A DNA stretch of 64,000 nt. Source: Bacteroides sp. CAG:545 (GTDB lineage: Bacteria; Bacteroidota; Bacteroidia; Bacteroidales; UBA932). Every line of letters starts with the position of its first letter. Position 1 is the stretch's first letter. Positions 1 to 9,754 of this stretch are shown one piece after another. The notes under the pieces are model-generated. The model did not search any database, had not been told where the DNA came from, and was given only the letters and a program-made list of their open reading frames with translations. Made by a program: the position numbers and the translations under genes. The stretch spans positions 78,320 to 142,319 of the forward strand of contig HF996027.1 of NCBI GenBank assembly GCA_000432515.1. Reading direction: 5' to 3'.

Positions 1-3000
1 ACAGAATCATGGTGCCGATGGCGGTAAAAAGCGCCGAGCCGATTTATGCGATGGGTGACGACACCCCGCTGGCGGTGCTTTCTGACAAGCCGCAGCGTTT
101 CTTCAATTATTTCCGGCAGAAATTCGCCCAGGTCACCAACCCTCCGATCGACCCTATCAGAGAATCGGCAGTGATGTCGCTCTCGAGTTATATAGGAGCC
201 GTGAAGGGCAATATCCTGAGTCCGTCTCCTGAACTGTGCAAAGTGGTGAAACTTACATCCCCGATTCTGACCAACGGGGAAATGGAAACGCTCAGGAACC
301 TGAGATACAAGGGCTTCAAGACCATTACTCTGCCGATGCTTTTCGAAGTGTCAGGCGGAACGCAGGCACTGGAGGCCGCCCTCTCCAAGCTCTGCAAAGA
401 TGCTGCAAAAGCTGTGGATGCCGGGTATAATTATCTGATTATCAGTGATAAGGCAGTGGATGCGGAGCATGCTCCTATACCGTCACTCCTGGCATTGTCA
501 GCGGTGCATCATCACCTCATACATTGCAGGAAGAGAGGGCAGACCGCGATTATCGTGGAGTCCGGCGAGGTTTGCGAAGTGATGCATGTCGCCCTGCTCG
601 TGGGCTACGGAGCCAGCGGCGTGAATCCGTATATGGCATTCTCCATCCTCGACAAACTCGTGTCTGACAATGCGGTACAGCTCGACTATCCGTCAGCTGA
701 GGAGCATTATATCACGGCCATAAACAAGGGAATGCTTAAAATCCTGTCCAAGATGGGCATCTCCACGATAAGAAGCTACCGTGGCGCGGCACTTTTCGAG
801 TCACTCGGCGTAAGTTCATCATTGCTCGAGAAATACATGGGCGGAGGCATCTCCCAGATAGAAGGCATTACCATCGATGACATTGCCCGGGATGTGACTA
901 GGGCACATAGCGAGGCGTTCTCAATGAAGGAGGAACAGACTTTGGTGGAGACCGCCACTGACCATCTGGAGGACTTCGGAAACTATGCGTGGAGGAAAGA
1001 CGGAGAAAGGCATTGCTGGGAACCTTCACGGGTGAAACTGCTGCAGACCGCAGTGCGAAATGATGATTACGAGTCGTTCAGACAGTTCTGTGTAGCAGAA
1101 GAGAACCATGACCATCCGATGAACCTGCGCGACCTTATGGAAATCGAAAGTGACAGACAGCCGATTCCGATAGATGAAGTCGAGCCGGAGGAGTCCATAA
1201 TGAAAAGGTTCGTGGCTGAAGCGATTTCGTTCGGTGCCATCAGCAAGGAGGCCCACGAGGCTATCGCATTGGCAATGAACAGCTTCGGGGCAATGAGCAA
1301 TACCGGTGAGGGTGGTGAAGACCCGCAGCGCAACAGGATACGTCCGGACGGAACGAGCACAAGAAGTGCGGTGAAACAGGTCGCTTCAGGACGTTTCGGA
1401 GTGGATACATATTATCTTGTCAATGCAGATGAAATCCAGATCAAGGTGGCCCAGGGCGCAAAACCTGGAGAAGGCGGGCAGTTGCCTGGCTTCAAGGTGG
1501 ATGAACTCATAGCACGGACACGCCACTCCATACCTGGAATCACATTGATATCGCCTCCTCCTCATCATGACATCTACTCGATTGAGGACCTCGCGCAGCT
1601 GATCTTTGACCTCAAGAATGTCAATTCCCATGCCCGGATCAGTGTAAAACTCGTCTCTGAGGCTGGTGTGGGCACGATTGCCGCCGGCGTCGCAAAGGCC
1701 AAAGCTGATGTGATACTGATAAGCGGAGCGGACGGCGGAACCGGTGCAAGTCCGGCAAGCAGCGTCAAGCATGCTGGCAGCCCTGCGGAGACCGGCCTTG
1801 CCCAGATACAACAGACATTGGTCATGAATGACCTCAGAGGCAAAGTCCGCCTGCAGGTGGATGGCGGCCTGAGATGCTCGCGTGACGTGATGTTCATGGC
1901 CCTTTTGGGTGCAGAAGAATACGGATTCGGTACGGCCGTGATGGTGGCGGAAGGATGTATGGTATGCCGCAACTGCAACAAGAACACCTGCCCAGTCGGA
2001 ATCGCCACGCAGAATCCTGAACTGCGCAAGCGCTTCAAGGGCAAGCCGGAACAGATCGTGACATATTTCCGTTTCCTCGCCCGCAGCGTCCGTGAAAGAC
2101 TCGCGGATATGGGTTACAAGTCAATGCAGGAGGTGATCGGTCGGGCTGACCTTCTCAAGAAACGCTCGTATCCTGAAGGGTCCAAGGCCAATGAAATCTC
2201 ACTCGACCGTGTCCTCTACATCCCTGAAAGCTGTAAGGACAATGCCAGGGTATTCACCACGCCTCAGGAGCACAAGCTCGAAGGCGTGAAGGATATGGAA
2301 CTGATGCAGGTACTCAAACCAGCAGTCACTTCCGGCTACAAACTCAGCATAGGAGTCCCTGTCCGCAATACCGACAGAAGTGTCGGGGCAATGCTGAGCG
2401 GCGAAATCACCAGACTCTATGGCCAGGAAGGATTGCCGGACGGCACCATCAATGTAGAGTTTACCGGTTCTGCAGGCCAAAGCTTCGGCGCGTTCCTGTG
2501 CAAGGGCTTGACTTTCAAACTTGTAGGTGATGCCAATGATTATGTGGCCAAGGGCCTTTCCGGAGGTAGGATAATACTGACTCCATCGCCGGAAACGGAT
2601 TTCAAGGCCGAGGACAATATCATTGCCGGCAATACTATCGCCTACGGTGCCACATCCGGAGAACTCTATATAAATGGTGCGGTAGGCGAGCGCTTCTGCG
2701 TGAGGAACAGCGGAATCACGGCAGTCGTGGAAGGCGTGGGTGACCACGGGTGCGAATATATGACTGGCGGACGGGTGGTTGTGCTCGGCAAGACGGGAAG
2801 AAATTTCGCGGCAGGAATGAGCGGAGGCATCGCATACGTCTGGGATCCGGACGGCTCCTTCGACTATTACTGCAATATGGATATGATAGAGCTTACGCTT
2901 CTGGAAGATGACGCAGACCGTGAGGAACTCCGTTCGCTGATTGCCGCGCATCTGAAGTACACCGGAAGCACACTTGCTTCTATGATATTGGATGACTGGG

Positions 3001-3068
3001 ACTTGTATGCACGTCAGTTCCTCAAGGTGACTCCTGTGGAATACAAGAAGATACTCTCCCCGATGTAG
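1..3068 (+). CDS. gltB: Glutamate synthase large subunit, 3' part (5' end outside window)
   Basis: This is the C-terminal two thirds of the alpha subunit of glutamate synthase, which makes glutamate from 2-oxoglutarate and glutamine-derived ammonia in the cytoplasm. The reading frame is open to the left edge, so the ATG at 9 is internal, and the N-terminal glutaminase domain lies outside the window. Counting from that ATG, a central domain (about 1-330) is followed by the FMN-binding synthase domain (about 400-770) and a GXGXG beta-helix domain (about 790-1010). Cys650, Cys656 and Cys661 form the C-x5-C-x4-C pattern that binds the 3Fe-4S cluster in this family. No small subunit follows; a GltD-like gene lies at 10545-11768 on the other strand. 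Family assignment is very secure. Confidence 0.96.
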   Translation, partial: RIMVPMAVKSAEPIYAMGDDTPLAVLSDKPQRFFNYFRQKFAQVTNPPIDPIRESAVMSLSSYIGAVKGNILSPSPELCKVVKLTSPILTNGEMETLRNLRYKGFKTITLPMLFEVSGGTQALEAALSKLCKDAAKAVDAGYNYLIISDKAVDAEHAPIPSLLALSAVHHHLIHCRKRGQTAIIVESGEVCEVMHVALLVGYGASGVNPYMAFSILDKLVSDNAVQLDYPSAEEHYITAINKGMLKILSKMGISTIRSYRGAALFESLGVSSSLLEKYMGGGISQIEGITIDDIARDVTRAHSEAFSMKEEQTLVETATDHLEDFGNYAWRKDGERHCWEPSRVKLLQTAVRNDDYESFRQFCVAEENHDHPMNLRDLMEIESDRQPIPIDEVEPEESIMKRFVAEAISFGAISKEAHEAIALAMNSFGAMSNTGEGGEDPQRNRIRPDGTSTRSAVKQVASGRFGVDTYYLVNADEIQIKVAQGAKPGEGGQLPGFKVDELIARTRHSIPGITLISPPPHHDIYSIEDLAQLIFDLKNVNSHARISVKLVSEAGVGTIAAGVAKAKADVILISGADGGTGASPASSVKHAGSPAETGLAQIQQTLVMNDLRGKVRLQVDGGLRCSRDVMFMALLGAEEYGFGTAVMVAEGCMVCRNCNKNTCPVGIATQNPELRKRFKGKPEQIVTYFRFLARSVRERLADMGYKSMQEVIGRADLLKKRSYPEGSKANEISLDRVLYIPESCKDNARVFTTPQEHKLEGVKDMELMQVLKPAVTSGYKLSIGVPVRNTDRSVGAMLSGEITRLYGQEGLPDGTINVEFTGSAGQSFGAFLCKGLTFKLVGDANDYVAKGLSGGRIILTPSPETDFKAEDNIIAGNTIAYGATSGELYINGAVGERFCVRNSGITAVVEGVGDHGCEYMTGGRVVVLGKTGRNFAAGMSGGIAYVWDPDGSFDYYCNMDMIELTLLEDDADREELRSLIAAHLKYTGSTLASMILDDWDLYARQFLKVTPVEYKKILSPM

Positions 3069-3082
3069 GCTGCAAAGGGAAA

Positions 3083-3100
3083 TTAAACAATTTCTTAACA
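3083..3100 (+). promoter_or_regulatory. Candidate pho-box-like direct repeat upstream of the phosphate transporter
   Basis: Two similar heptamers, TTAAACA (3083) and CTTAACA (3094), sit 11 bp apart in the 92-bp gap before the PiT gene. PhoB-family regulators classically bind 7-bp repeats with 11-bp periodicity. A PhoB-like regulator gene lies at 6819-7517. The match is short, and the Bacteroidetes consensus is uncertain to me. Confidence 0.3.
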
Positions 3101-3160
3101 TTTGCGAAACTGCTGTATAACACTATAAATCCATCTTTGCACCGTATAAAAAGGTAAAGT

Positions 3161-5401
3161 ATGGAAACAATTTATTTCGGGTTTGTGGTGTTTTTGTTCG
3201 TGCTCGCGATTTTCGACCTCATGGTCGGCGTGAGCAACGACGCTGTCAATTTCCTCCAGTCTGCCATCGGCGCCAAGGTGGCCAAGTTCAAGACAATTCT
3301 TACAATCGCCGCAATAGGCATTTTTGCAGGTGCGGCCATGAGCAACGGTATGATGGAAGTCGCCCGAAACGGTGTCTTCCATCCTTCGTTTTTCTCCTTC
3401 CAGGACGTGATGTTCATTTTTCTGGCAGTGATGGCCTCGGACATTGTCCTGTTGGACATTTTCAATACATTGGGCATGCCGACTTCCACGACTGTCTCAA
3501 TGGTGTTTGAACTCCTCGGAGGAACATTTGCGCTGGCATTGATGAAAGTGGCGGGTGATCCTTCGCTTCACGTGGCTGACCTGATGAATACCAGCAAGGC
3601 CCTCACGATGATCATGGCGATTTTCGTCTCCGTGGCCATCGCGTTCGTGGTCGGAGCCTTCGTCCAGTACATTTCGCGGACACTCTTCACCTTCGTTTAC
3701 AGGAACAACTCCCTTAAATGGAAAATCGGCATCTTCGGTGGCCTGGCATTCACCGCCATCATCTATTTCATGCTGATCAAAGGACTTGGGAACGTATCGT
3801 TCATAAGCGATGCTGCACACGAGTGGATAAACACCCATTCGTGGACCATCTGCGGAATCTGCTTCGTCGTCACAGCCGTCCTCTCCCAGGTGCTCTTTGC
3901 ATTGAAAGTCAATGTCTTCAAGATACTTGTCCTCACCGGAACATTCGCATTGGCGATGGCTTTCGCGGGCAATGACCTTGTGAACTTCATAGGCGTTCCG
4001 CTGGCCGGCTACTCCTCTTTCCAGGATTATTCGGCCAATGCAGGTTGTGACGCGGCAGGCTACATGATGGATTCCCTGAACGGTCCTGCCCATACGCCTG
4101 TCCTCTTCCTGATTGCAGCCGGACTGATCATGGTGATTTCCCTCGCCACTTCCAAGAAGGCTTTCAATGTGGTAAAAACCTCCGTGGACCTTGCCCGTCA
4201 AGATGCCGGAGACGAGATGTTCGGCTCTTCGAAGATGGCCAGAGTCCTGGTGCGCTTCAGTACCAATACGGCCTCTGCATTGTCAGAACTGGTTCCGAAC
4301 GGTGTGAAAAGATGGTTCGCCAAGAGGTTTGACAATGAAAATGTCGTCCTTCCTCAGGGTGCGGCCTTTGACGAAATCAGGGCGACGGTGAACCTTGTGG
4401 TATCCAGTCTGCTCATCGCTCTCGGAACATCATTGACCCTTCCGCTTTCCACGACTTATGTGACCTTCATGGTGGCGATGGGTTCTTCACTTGCCGACAA
4501 GGCTTGGGGACGGGAGAGCGCCGTGTTCCGTATTACAGGTGTGATTTCAGTCATCGGCGGTTGGTTCATCACAGCCGGAGCAGCATTTATCCTCTGCTTC
4601 TTAGTGGCATTGGCCATGTCGCTCGGCGGTCTGACCATGGCGTCCATCCTCATTGCCCTGTCGATTGTCCTCCTTGTACGCAGCAACATCAAATACAAGA
4701 AAAAGCAGGCTGAGGAGAAGGGCGATGTCATTTTCAATCAGATGATTACCTCAGAGGACAATGCCGAGACTCTCCGTCTTCTTACCCAGCATATACGTCA
4801 GGGCCAGAGCCGGTTCCTCGATTTTGTCAATGTTAATTATCTCAATGTTACAGAGGGCTTCATCTCCGAGGACCTGAGCCGACTCCAGAAAGCCGAATCC
4901 GCCATGAGGAAGGAAAGACAGGAACTGAAACAACGCAGGCGCAAGGAAATGCTGGGCCTGCGCCGGATAGATCCTGGTGTGGCGATTGAGAAGAGCACCT
5001 GGTTCCACCTGGGCGTGAACAGCTGCGAGGATATGCTTTACAGTTTGCGACGTATCTGTGACCCGTGCGAAGAACATATCGACAACAGTTTCGTGCCGCT
5101 GGAAAAGGACCGTATCAAGGAATTCCTTCCGCTCCGGGATACATTGCTCTACCTGCTCAAAAGGGCAGTCGTGGTAATCTCCACAGAGAATTATACTGAC
5201 TCTGACAAGCTCCGCGAGCAATGTGAAGAGTTCAAAAGCTGTCTGTCATCTACCAGGCAGGGCCAGATAGAGCGGATGCAGACATCCAAGGAAAACATCA
5301 CTGTCTCCTATGTCTATCTGAATCTGCTTCAGGAAACACACGAAATCGCAAGCTCTCTGCAGCATCTTCTGCGTGCCTCCAAGCATTTCGCCAAGGAATA
5401 A
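3161..5401 (+). CDS. PiT-family inorganic phosphate transporter with PhoU-like cytoplasmic tail
   Basis: This is a 746-residue inner-membrane phosphate permease of the PHO4/PiT family. The duplicated family signature is visible near the N-terminus (NDAVNFLQSAIGAKVA, residues about 27-42) and again in the second half (PLSTTYVTFMVAMGSSLADKAWG, here as a split motif near residue 430-450). Many hydrophobic segments fill residues 1 to about 510. The last 230 residues are hydrophilic and helical, rich in charged residues, and resemble the PhoU-like regulatory tail found on Bacteroidetes PiT proteins. It is monocistronic, converging with the histidine kinase gene 17 bp downstream. A phosphate role for the neighbouring two-component system is inferred from this context. 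Confidence 0.92.
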   Translation: METIYFGFVVFLFVLAIFDLMVGVSNDAVNFLQSAIGAKVAKFKTILTIAAIGIFAGAAMSNGMMEVARNGVFHPSFFSFQDVMFIFLAVMASDIVLLDIFNTLGMPTSTTVSMVFELLGGTFALALMKVAGDPSLHVADLMNTSKALTMIMAIFVSVAIAFVVGAFVQYISRTLFTFVYRNNSLKWKIGIFGGLAFTAIIYFMLIKGLGNVSFISDAAHEWINTHSWTICGICFVVTAVLSQVLFALKVNVFKILVLTGTFALAMAFAGNDLVNFIGVPLAGYSSFQDYSANAGCDAAGYMMDSLNGPAHTPVLFLIAAGLIMVISLATSKKAFNVVKTSVDLARQDAGDEMFGSSKMARVLVRFSTNTASALSELVPNGVKRWFAKRFDNENVVLPQGAAFDEIRATVNLVVSSLLIALGTSLTLPLSTTYVTFMVAMGSSLADKAWGRESAVFRITGVISVIGGWFITAGAAFILCFLVALAMSLGGLTMASILIALSIVLLVRSNIKYKKKQAEEKGDVIFNQMITSEDNAETLRLLTQHIRQGQSRFLDFVNVNYLNVTEGFISEDLSRLQKAESAMRKERQELKQRRRKEMLGLRRIDPGVAIEKSTWFHLGVNSCEDMLYSLRRICDPCEEHIDNSFVPLEKDRIKEFLPLRDTLLYLLKRAVVVISTENYTDSDKLREQCEEFKSCLSSTRQGQIERMQTSKENITVSYVYLNLLQETHEIASSLQHLLRASKHFAKE

Positions 5402-5418
5402 TCTGTGAATCGGCGGAC

Positions 5419-6822
5419 TTACTTGTTCAGTGAAAAGTGGAAGTCGAGTCCGCCGGTATGGGCAATCTGGACATTTATTGTGCCCCCGTGCAGCAGAACT
5501 GCATTCTTGACGATGGCAAGTCCGAGACCGGTGCCGCCCAATTTCCTCGAGCGCCCTTTGTCCACGCGGTAGAACCTCTCGAACAGATGCGTAAGATGCT
5601 CAGGTGGAACACCTGCCCCATTGTCAGAAAAACTGAACCAGAGCTTGTCCTTTTCCTCCTTGAGACATTGGACTGTGATGGTGGTGCCTTCACCGGCGTA
5701 TGCGATGGCATTGTCCGTCAGATTTCTGAAAATCGAATAGATAAGCTGCTGGCTTCCGTGGACTGTCGTACCCGGCGCAATCAGGATGAGGAATTTCATC
5801 TTTTTCGCTTCCATGTCAAGCTCAGTGGCTTTCCTGATGTTCTGGAGCATCGCTTCCACGTCTATTTCCTCAGTGGAGAATGAGGTGAAGGCTTCGTCAA
5901 TCTTGGAAAGCAGCGTGATGTCGGAAATCAGATTGCCGAGCCTTTCACTCTGCGCGTGGCATCTTTCCAGGAAATCGTTTCTTGTCGTCTCATCGAGGTC
6001 AGGATTGTCAATGATGGTTTCCAGATAGCCCTGAATGCTGCTGACAGGCGTTTTCAGTTCATGGGCAATGTTCTGTGTCAGCTGTCGTTTGAGTCTGGTC
6101 TTGTCATCCTCGCTGTTCTGGAGCTTGGCATACAGGTGTACGATGTTCCGGGAAATCTCTCCGAGCTCGTCGTTGGAGAAAGTTATGTCCGCATTCCGGA
6201 TGTCCTGATTCTTCTCCGCCATGTCCGCGAACTCCCTCAGGTGGCTGATGTTGAGCTGCAGTTTGTACAGATACACGTAGAAGATGAACAGAAGGCTGAG
6301 AGACAGGGCAAGCGCAAGGAAAAAATAGTTCCTGTCGGAAGCCAGCATCAGTCCCATCGACACGTCATAGATGTGTGCAGTCCTGATTATCAGACCGTTG
6401 TCCTTGAATAGTGTGGCGGAATAGAACCATTGTCCGCCCAATGTCCTTGACTCCCTCTGCAGGGCATAGCCGCTTCCGTTCTTGAGCGCGTCACTTATCT
6501 CATCCCTGTCCAGATGGTTTTCCAGTTCAGAGCCGCCTTCTGTCCCGCTGTCGTACCTGACATTTCCGTCAATGTCCATGATCGTCACGCGGATGTTCTC
6601 TTTTTTCAGACGGCTTATATAGTTCCGGAAAATGGTGGAATCCGTCTCGAGAAAGTCGTGGATGTCATTGTTGCAGTCCTGCAGCCTCGTGTTCAGGCTC
6701 TCGATCCGATAATTCTTCTCCCTCTGGTACTGGAAGTAGATGAAGCACAATGCGAATGACAGGAACAATATCGATACTGTCAGGAACAGTTTCGAGGCAA
6801 GGGAGGAGAACCTGTGTTTCAT
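5419..6822 (-). CDS. Membrane sensor histidine kinase, PhoR-like
   Basis: This 467-residue kinase has an N-terminal membrane segment (about 12-30), a periplasmic sensor region, a second membrane segment (about 165-187), a HAMP-like linker, a HisKA domain with the phosphorylatable His254 in NIAHELKTP, and a HATPase_c domain with an N-box (NLTDNAIAYAG) and G boxes (DNGAGVPPE, GGTGLGLAIVK). It overlaps the upstream response regulator gene by 4 bp, so the two are translationally coupled. In Bacteroidota this pair usually answers to phosphate, and the PiT gene converges on it, but the signal is not shown by the sequence. It is the last gene of a leftward operon. Confidence 0.93.
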   Translation of the reverse strand: MKHRFSSLASKLFLTVSILFLSFALCFIYFQYQREKNYRIESLNTRLQDCNNDIHDFLETDSTIFRNYISRLKKENIRVTIMDIDGNVRYDSGTEGGSELENHLDRDEISDALKNGSGYALQRESRTLGGQWFYSATLFKDNGLIIRTAHIYDVSMGLMLASDRNYFFLALALSLSLLFIFYVYLYKLQLNISHLREFADMAEKNQDIRNADITFSNDELGEISRNIVHLYAKLQNSEDDKTRLKRQLTQNIAHELKTPVSSIQGYLETIIDNPDLDETTRNDFLERCHAQSERLGNLISDITLLSKIDEAFTSFSTEEIDVEAMLQNIRKATELDMEAKKMKFLILIAPGTTVHGSQQLIYSIFRNLTDNAIAYAGEGTTITVQCLKEEKDKLWFSFSDNGAGVPPEHLTHLFERFYRVDKGRSRKLGGTGLGLAIVKNAVLLHGGTINVQIAHTGGLDFHFSLNK

Positions 6823-7517
6823 GACTGTATCTGCTTGTCCTCGAAGCAGTAGCCGTAGCCGTGTCTCGTGGAGATGTTGTTTCCGTATTTGCCGAGTTTC
6901 TTGCGGAGGCGGGTGATGTTCACATCGACTGTCCTGCCTAAGACTACCACGTCGTCAGGCCAGACTTTGCCGAGAATCTCATCTCTTGTGAAAACGTGCC
7001 CGATGTCGGAAACGAGAATCCTGAGTATTTCAAACTCCGTCTTGGTAAGCTCGGTGTCATTTCCGTCCACAAGTGCTTTCTTTCCGTTCATGTCGAGCGT
7101 GAGCGTCTTGTACGAAAGTCTCGCAGGATCGGAAGATGCGGAGCCCACTCTGCGGAGCACGGCATTGACCCTGGATACTACTTCCCTTACGGAGAAAGGT
7201 TTGGCGATATAGTCGTCAGCGCCGAGGTCGAAGCCCTTCAGCGTGTCTTCTTCGGTATCTTTGGCAGTGATGAATATGATGGGGATTTTCGCGCTTTCCG
7301 GATTCTTTTTCATCATCTGAGCCATCTGGAAACCGGAAATGCCTTCCATCATCACATCCAAGAGCACCAAGTCATAGCCGATGATGCCTCTCATCAATGC
7401 GTCCTCTGCCGAAAGTGCCGTGGCTGTTTCATATCCGGCCTTGTCGAGATTGAATTTCAGGATGTTGCATATATCCGCTTCATCATCGACTACAAGAATT
7501 TTTTTTACTCCGTCCAT
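6819..7517 (-). CDS. OmpR/PhoB-family response regulator
   Basis: This 232-residue regulator has a receiver domain (about 5-118) with acidic pocket Asp11/Asp12, phosphoacceptor Asp54 in LVLLDVMM and a conserved Lys in FITAKD. A C-terminal winged-helix DNA-binding domain (about 132-227) has the family signature GRTVDVNITRLRKKLG. It is the cognate partner of the kinase gene that overlaps its 3' end. A PhoB-like role is plausible because of the phosphate transporter next door and the pho-box-like repeat before it. The antiporter gene lies 21 bp upstream in the same direction. Confidence 0.94.
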   Translation of the reverse strand: MDGVKKILVVDDEADICNILKFNLDKAGYETATALSAEDALMRGIIGYDLVLLDVMMEGISGFQMAQMMKKNPESAKIPIIFITAKDTEEDTLKGFDLGADDYIAKPFSVREVVSRVNAVLRRVGSASSDPARLSYKTLTLDMNGKKALVDGNDTELTKTEFEILRILVSDIGHVFTRDEILGKVWPDDVVVLGRTVDVNITRLRKKLGKYGNNISTRHGYGYCFEDKQIQS

Positions 7518-7538
7518 AATGGTTCAGTTTTCGCAAAG

Positions 7539-9101
7539 TTAGTCTTTAATTGTTTTGTTCATGTTAATCTTCGCCTTTTCTTTCAGCTCTTTCAGACTCG
7601 GAAGCTCTTCACTCTCATCCTCTCCGTAAATCATGAGCAGCTGGTCCCCGGACTGAAGCTCGACCTGTCCGTCAGGGACGATGAAACGGCTGTCCCTTCT
7701 GATGATCACCACCCTCGCATTGTCGGGAAGCTGTATCTCCTTGAGTGTCTTGCCGTTGGATAAATCGTCGTCGGAAAGCGTGTAGTCCTGCAGTTTTCCG
7801 GCTTCTTCCGGAATTTCCAGACCGAACGTGTCCGGTTCCTTCTCCTCCGGCAATGCCAGGTGAAGCAGTTTGGCCACTCTCGGGATAGACATGCCCTGGA
7901 ACATCAGCGACAGCAGCGTTATGAAGAACACGATGTTGAATATCTGTTCCGAGCCAGGGATGCCTTCCACTATCGGGTATGTGGCGAAAATAATCGGCAC
8001 AGCACCCTTCAGACCCACCCAGGACGTGAAAATCTTGGCCTTGAATGAGATTTTCCTGAACGGAAGCAGGCACAGCAGCACCGTAAGCGGCCTTCCCACG
8101 AAAATCAGGAACAGACCGATTAGAAGCGCAATCGGCGCCACGGTCATCATCTCCTTAGGATTTACGAGCAGACCGAGCGTGAGGAACATACCTATCTGCA
8201 TGATCCAGGTCATACCGTCCATGAAGGAGAGAATTTCCTTTCTGTGGTTCATCGGCTTGTTTCCTATGATGAAGCCGGCGATGTAGACAGCTAAGTAGCC
8301 GTTGCCCTGGATCATCTGGGTCAATGAGAATGTGAACATGCTGACCGCAAGCAGCAGAATGGAGTACAACGGCGTGCTGTTCAGCTTGATGCGTGTGAGT
8401 ATCCATACGGTCGCAAGACCCATCAGGACGCCCGTGAGGCTACCGATAGTCATCTGTTTGGTCAATGTCCAGGTCACTCCGAGTATCATCTGGCTATAGT
8501 CGATGCCTTCAATTCCGGCCGCAGGGTCGAAAAGGAGTTTTGCTATCTGTATCAGCACGATGGTAAGTACATAGGCCATCGGGTCATTACTACCGGACTC
8601 CAGCTCCAGCATCGGCCTGAGGTTCTCCTTCAGCTTCATCTTGCTGTTTTTCAATATGCTGAACACCGAAGCAGAATCTGTGGAAGACATCACTGCCGCG
8701 AGCAGGAAGCACATCACGATGGACAGCGAAAGTCCGATTTTCTCGATTCTGGACAGGAAGAATATGAATGCTCCTGTGATGATGACCGTCAGCAGGACGC
8801 CGACCGTGGACAGCACGATTCCCGGCGCCGCCACCGGTTTTATGTCCTTGTACTTGGTCTCCAGGCCGCCTGTGAACAGGATTACGCACAGGGCCACGAT
8901 ACTGAGGAACTGCGCCAGGTTGTAGTTGTCGAACACCAGTCCGAGTCCGTCACTGCCGAAGAACATTCCCACGAGCAGGAAGATAAGCAATGAAGGCACT
9001 CCGTATTTGCTTCCTGTCTTGGACACGACAATCGCCGTGAAAACCAGGATGGAGCCTATCAGAAATATGTTTTCAGATGTGAAATGTATAATGGAATCCA
9101 T
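7539..9101 (-). CDS. Potassium/proton antiporter, CvrA/NhaP2-like (CPA1 family)
   Basis: This 520-residue membrane protein has about 12 hydrophobic segments spanning residues 5-400, typical of monovalent cation/proton antiporters. A cytoplasmic C-terminal portion (about 440-510) ends in a TrkA-C-like ligand-binding fold (ARVVIIRRDSRFIVP ... GDQLLMIYG). The family exports K+ in exchange for H+ and takes part in volume and pH control. It follows nth by 5 bp and precedes the response regulator by 21 bp, so it is probably cotranscribed. The exact ion cannot be read from the sequence. Confidence 0.9.
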   Translation of the reverse strand: MDSIIHFTSENIFLIGSILVFTAIVVSKTGSKYGVPSLLIFLLVGMFFGSDGLGLVFDNYNLAQFLSIVALCVILFTGGLETKYKDIKPVAAPGIVLSTVGVLLTVIITGAFIFFLSRIEKIGLSLSIVMCFLLAAVMSSTDSASVFSILKNSKMKLKENLRPMLELESGSNDPMAYVLTIVLIQIAKLLFDPAAGIEGIDYSQMILGVTWTLTKQMTIGSLTGVLMGLATVWILTRIKLNSTPLYSILLLAVSMFTFSLTQMIQGNGYLAVYIAGFIIGNKPMNHRKEILSFMDGMTWIMQIGMFLTLGLLVNPKEMMTVAPIALLIGLFLIFVGRPLTVLLCLLPFRKISFKAKIFTSWVGLKGAVPIIFATYPIVEGIPGSEQIFNIVFFITLLSLMFQGMSIPRVAKLLHLALPEEKEPDTFGLEIPEEAGKLQDYTLSDDDLSNGKTLKEIQLPDNARVVIIRRDSRFIVPDGQVELQSGDQLLMIYGEDESEELPSLKELKEKAKINMNKTIKD

Positions 9102-9106
9102 ATTTG

Positions 9107-9748
9107 TCAGGTTTTGTCGTCAATGTTGAATTCTCTGCACCATTTGGTCAGTCCGCATTCTTCGCAATGCGGCTTGCGGGCTGTGCAGATATATCTTCCC
9201 TGCAGGATCAGCCAATGATGGGCGATTGCCCGCTTGTCTTTGTCAATGTTCTTTTCCAGTTCTTTTCCCACCGCGTCAGGCGTCTTTCCGTCCGACAGTC
9301 CGAGTCTGTGCGATACCCTGAAAACGTGCGTGTCCACTGCTATCACAGGCTTGTCATAGACGATGGATGCGATTACATTGGCAGTTTTTCTTCCGACTCC
9401 CGGCAGTTTCATAAGCTGGTCAATGTCAGACGGCACTTCGCCTCCGAAGTCATTGACAAGCATCTGGGCCATCCCTATCAGGTGAGTGCTCTTGTTTCTC
9501 GGGTAGGATATGCTGCTGACCAGCGGAAAAACCTCGTCGAAAGACGCTTTTGCGAGGGTTTCCGGGTCCGGGAACCTGTTGAAAAGCTCCGGCGTGGTCA
9601 TGTTTACACGCTTGTCTGTGCATTGGGCCGACAAGATGACGGCGATGAGCAGATGGAAAGGGGAGTCGTAGTGCAATTCTGTTTCAGCGACCGGCATGTT
9701 CTCTTCAAACCAACCGACAACTCCTTTGTATCTTTCCTTTTTTGTCAT
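9107..9748 (-). CDS. nth: Endonuclease III (DNA glycosylase/AP lyase)
   Basis: This 213-residue base-excision-repair enzyme removes oxidised pyrimidines and cleaves the abasic site. The helix-hairpin-helix motif LPGVGRKTANV carries the catalytic Lys121. The following VDTHVFRV segment carries the catalytic Asp139; these correspond to Lys120 and Asp138 of the E. coli enzyme. Cys188, Cys195, Cys198 and Cys204 give the C-x6-C-x2-C-x5-C pattern for the 4Fe-4S cluster. Length is normal. It sits between ftsE (6 bp) and the antiporter gene (5 bp) in a tight operon. Confidence 0.97.
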   Translation of the reverse strand: MTKKERYKGVVGWFEENMPVAETELHYDSPFHLLIAVILSAQCTDKRVNMTTPELFNRFPDPETLAKASFDEVFPLVSSISYPRNKSTHLIGMAQMLVNDFGGEVPSDIDQLMKLPGVGRKTANVIASIVYDKPVIAVDTHVFRVSHRLGLSDGKTPDAVGKELEKNIDKDKRAIAHHWLILQGRYICTARKPHCEECGLTKWCREFNIDDKT

Positions 9749-9754
9749 CGTTCT

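Noticed and set aside
2199..3101. Long leftward open frame opposite gltB
   Set aside because: It is antisense to a clearly conserved gene and has no protein-family features.
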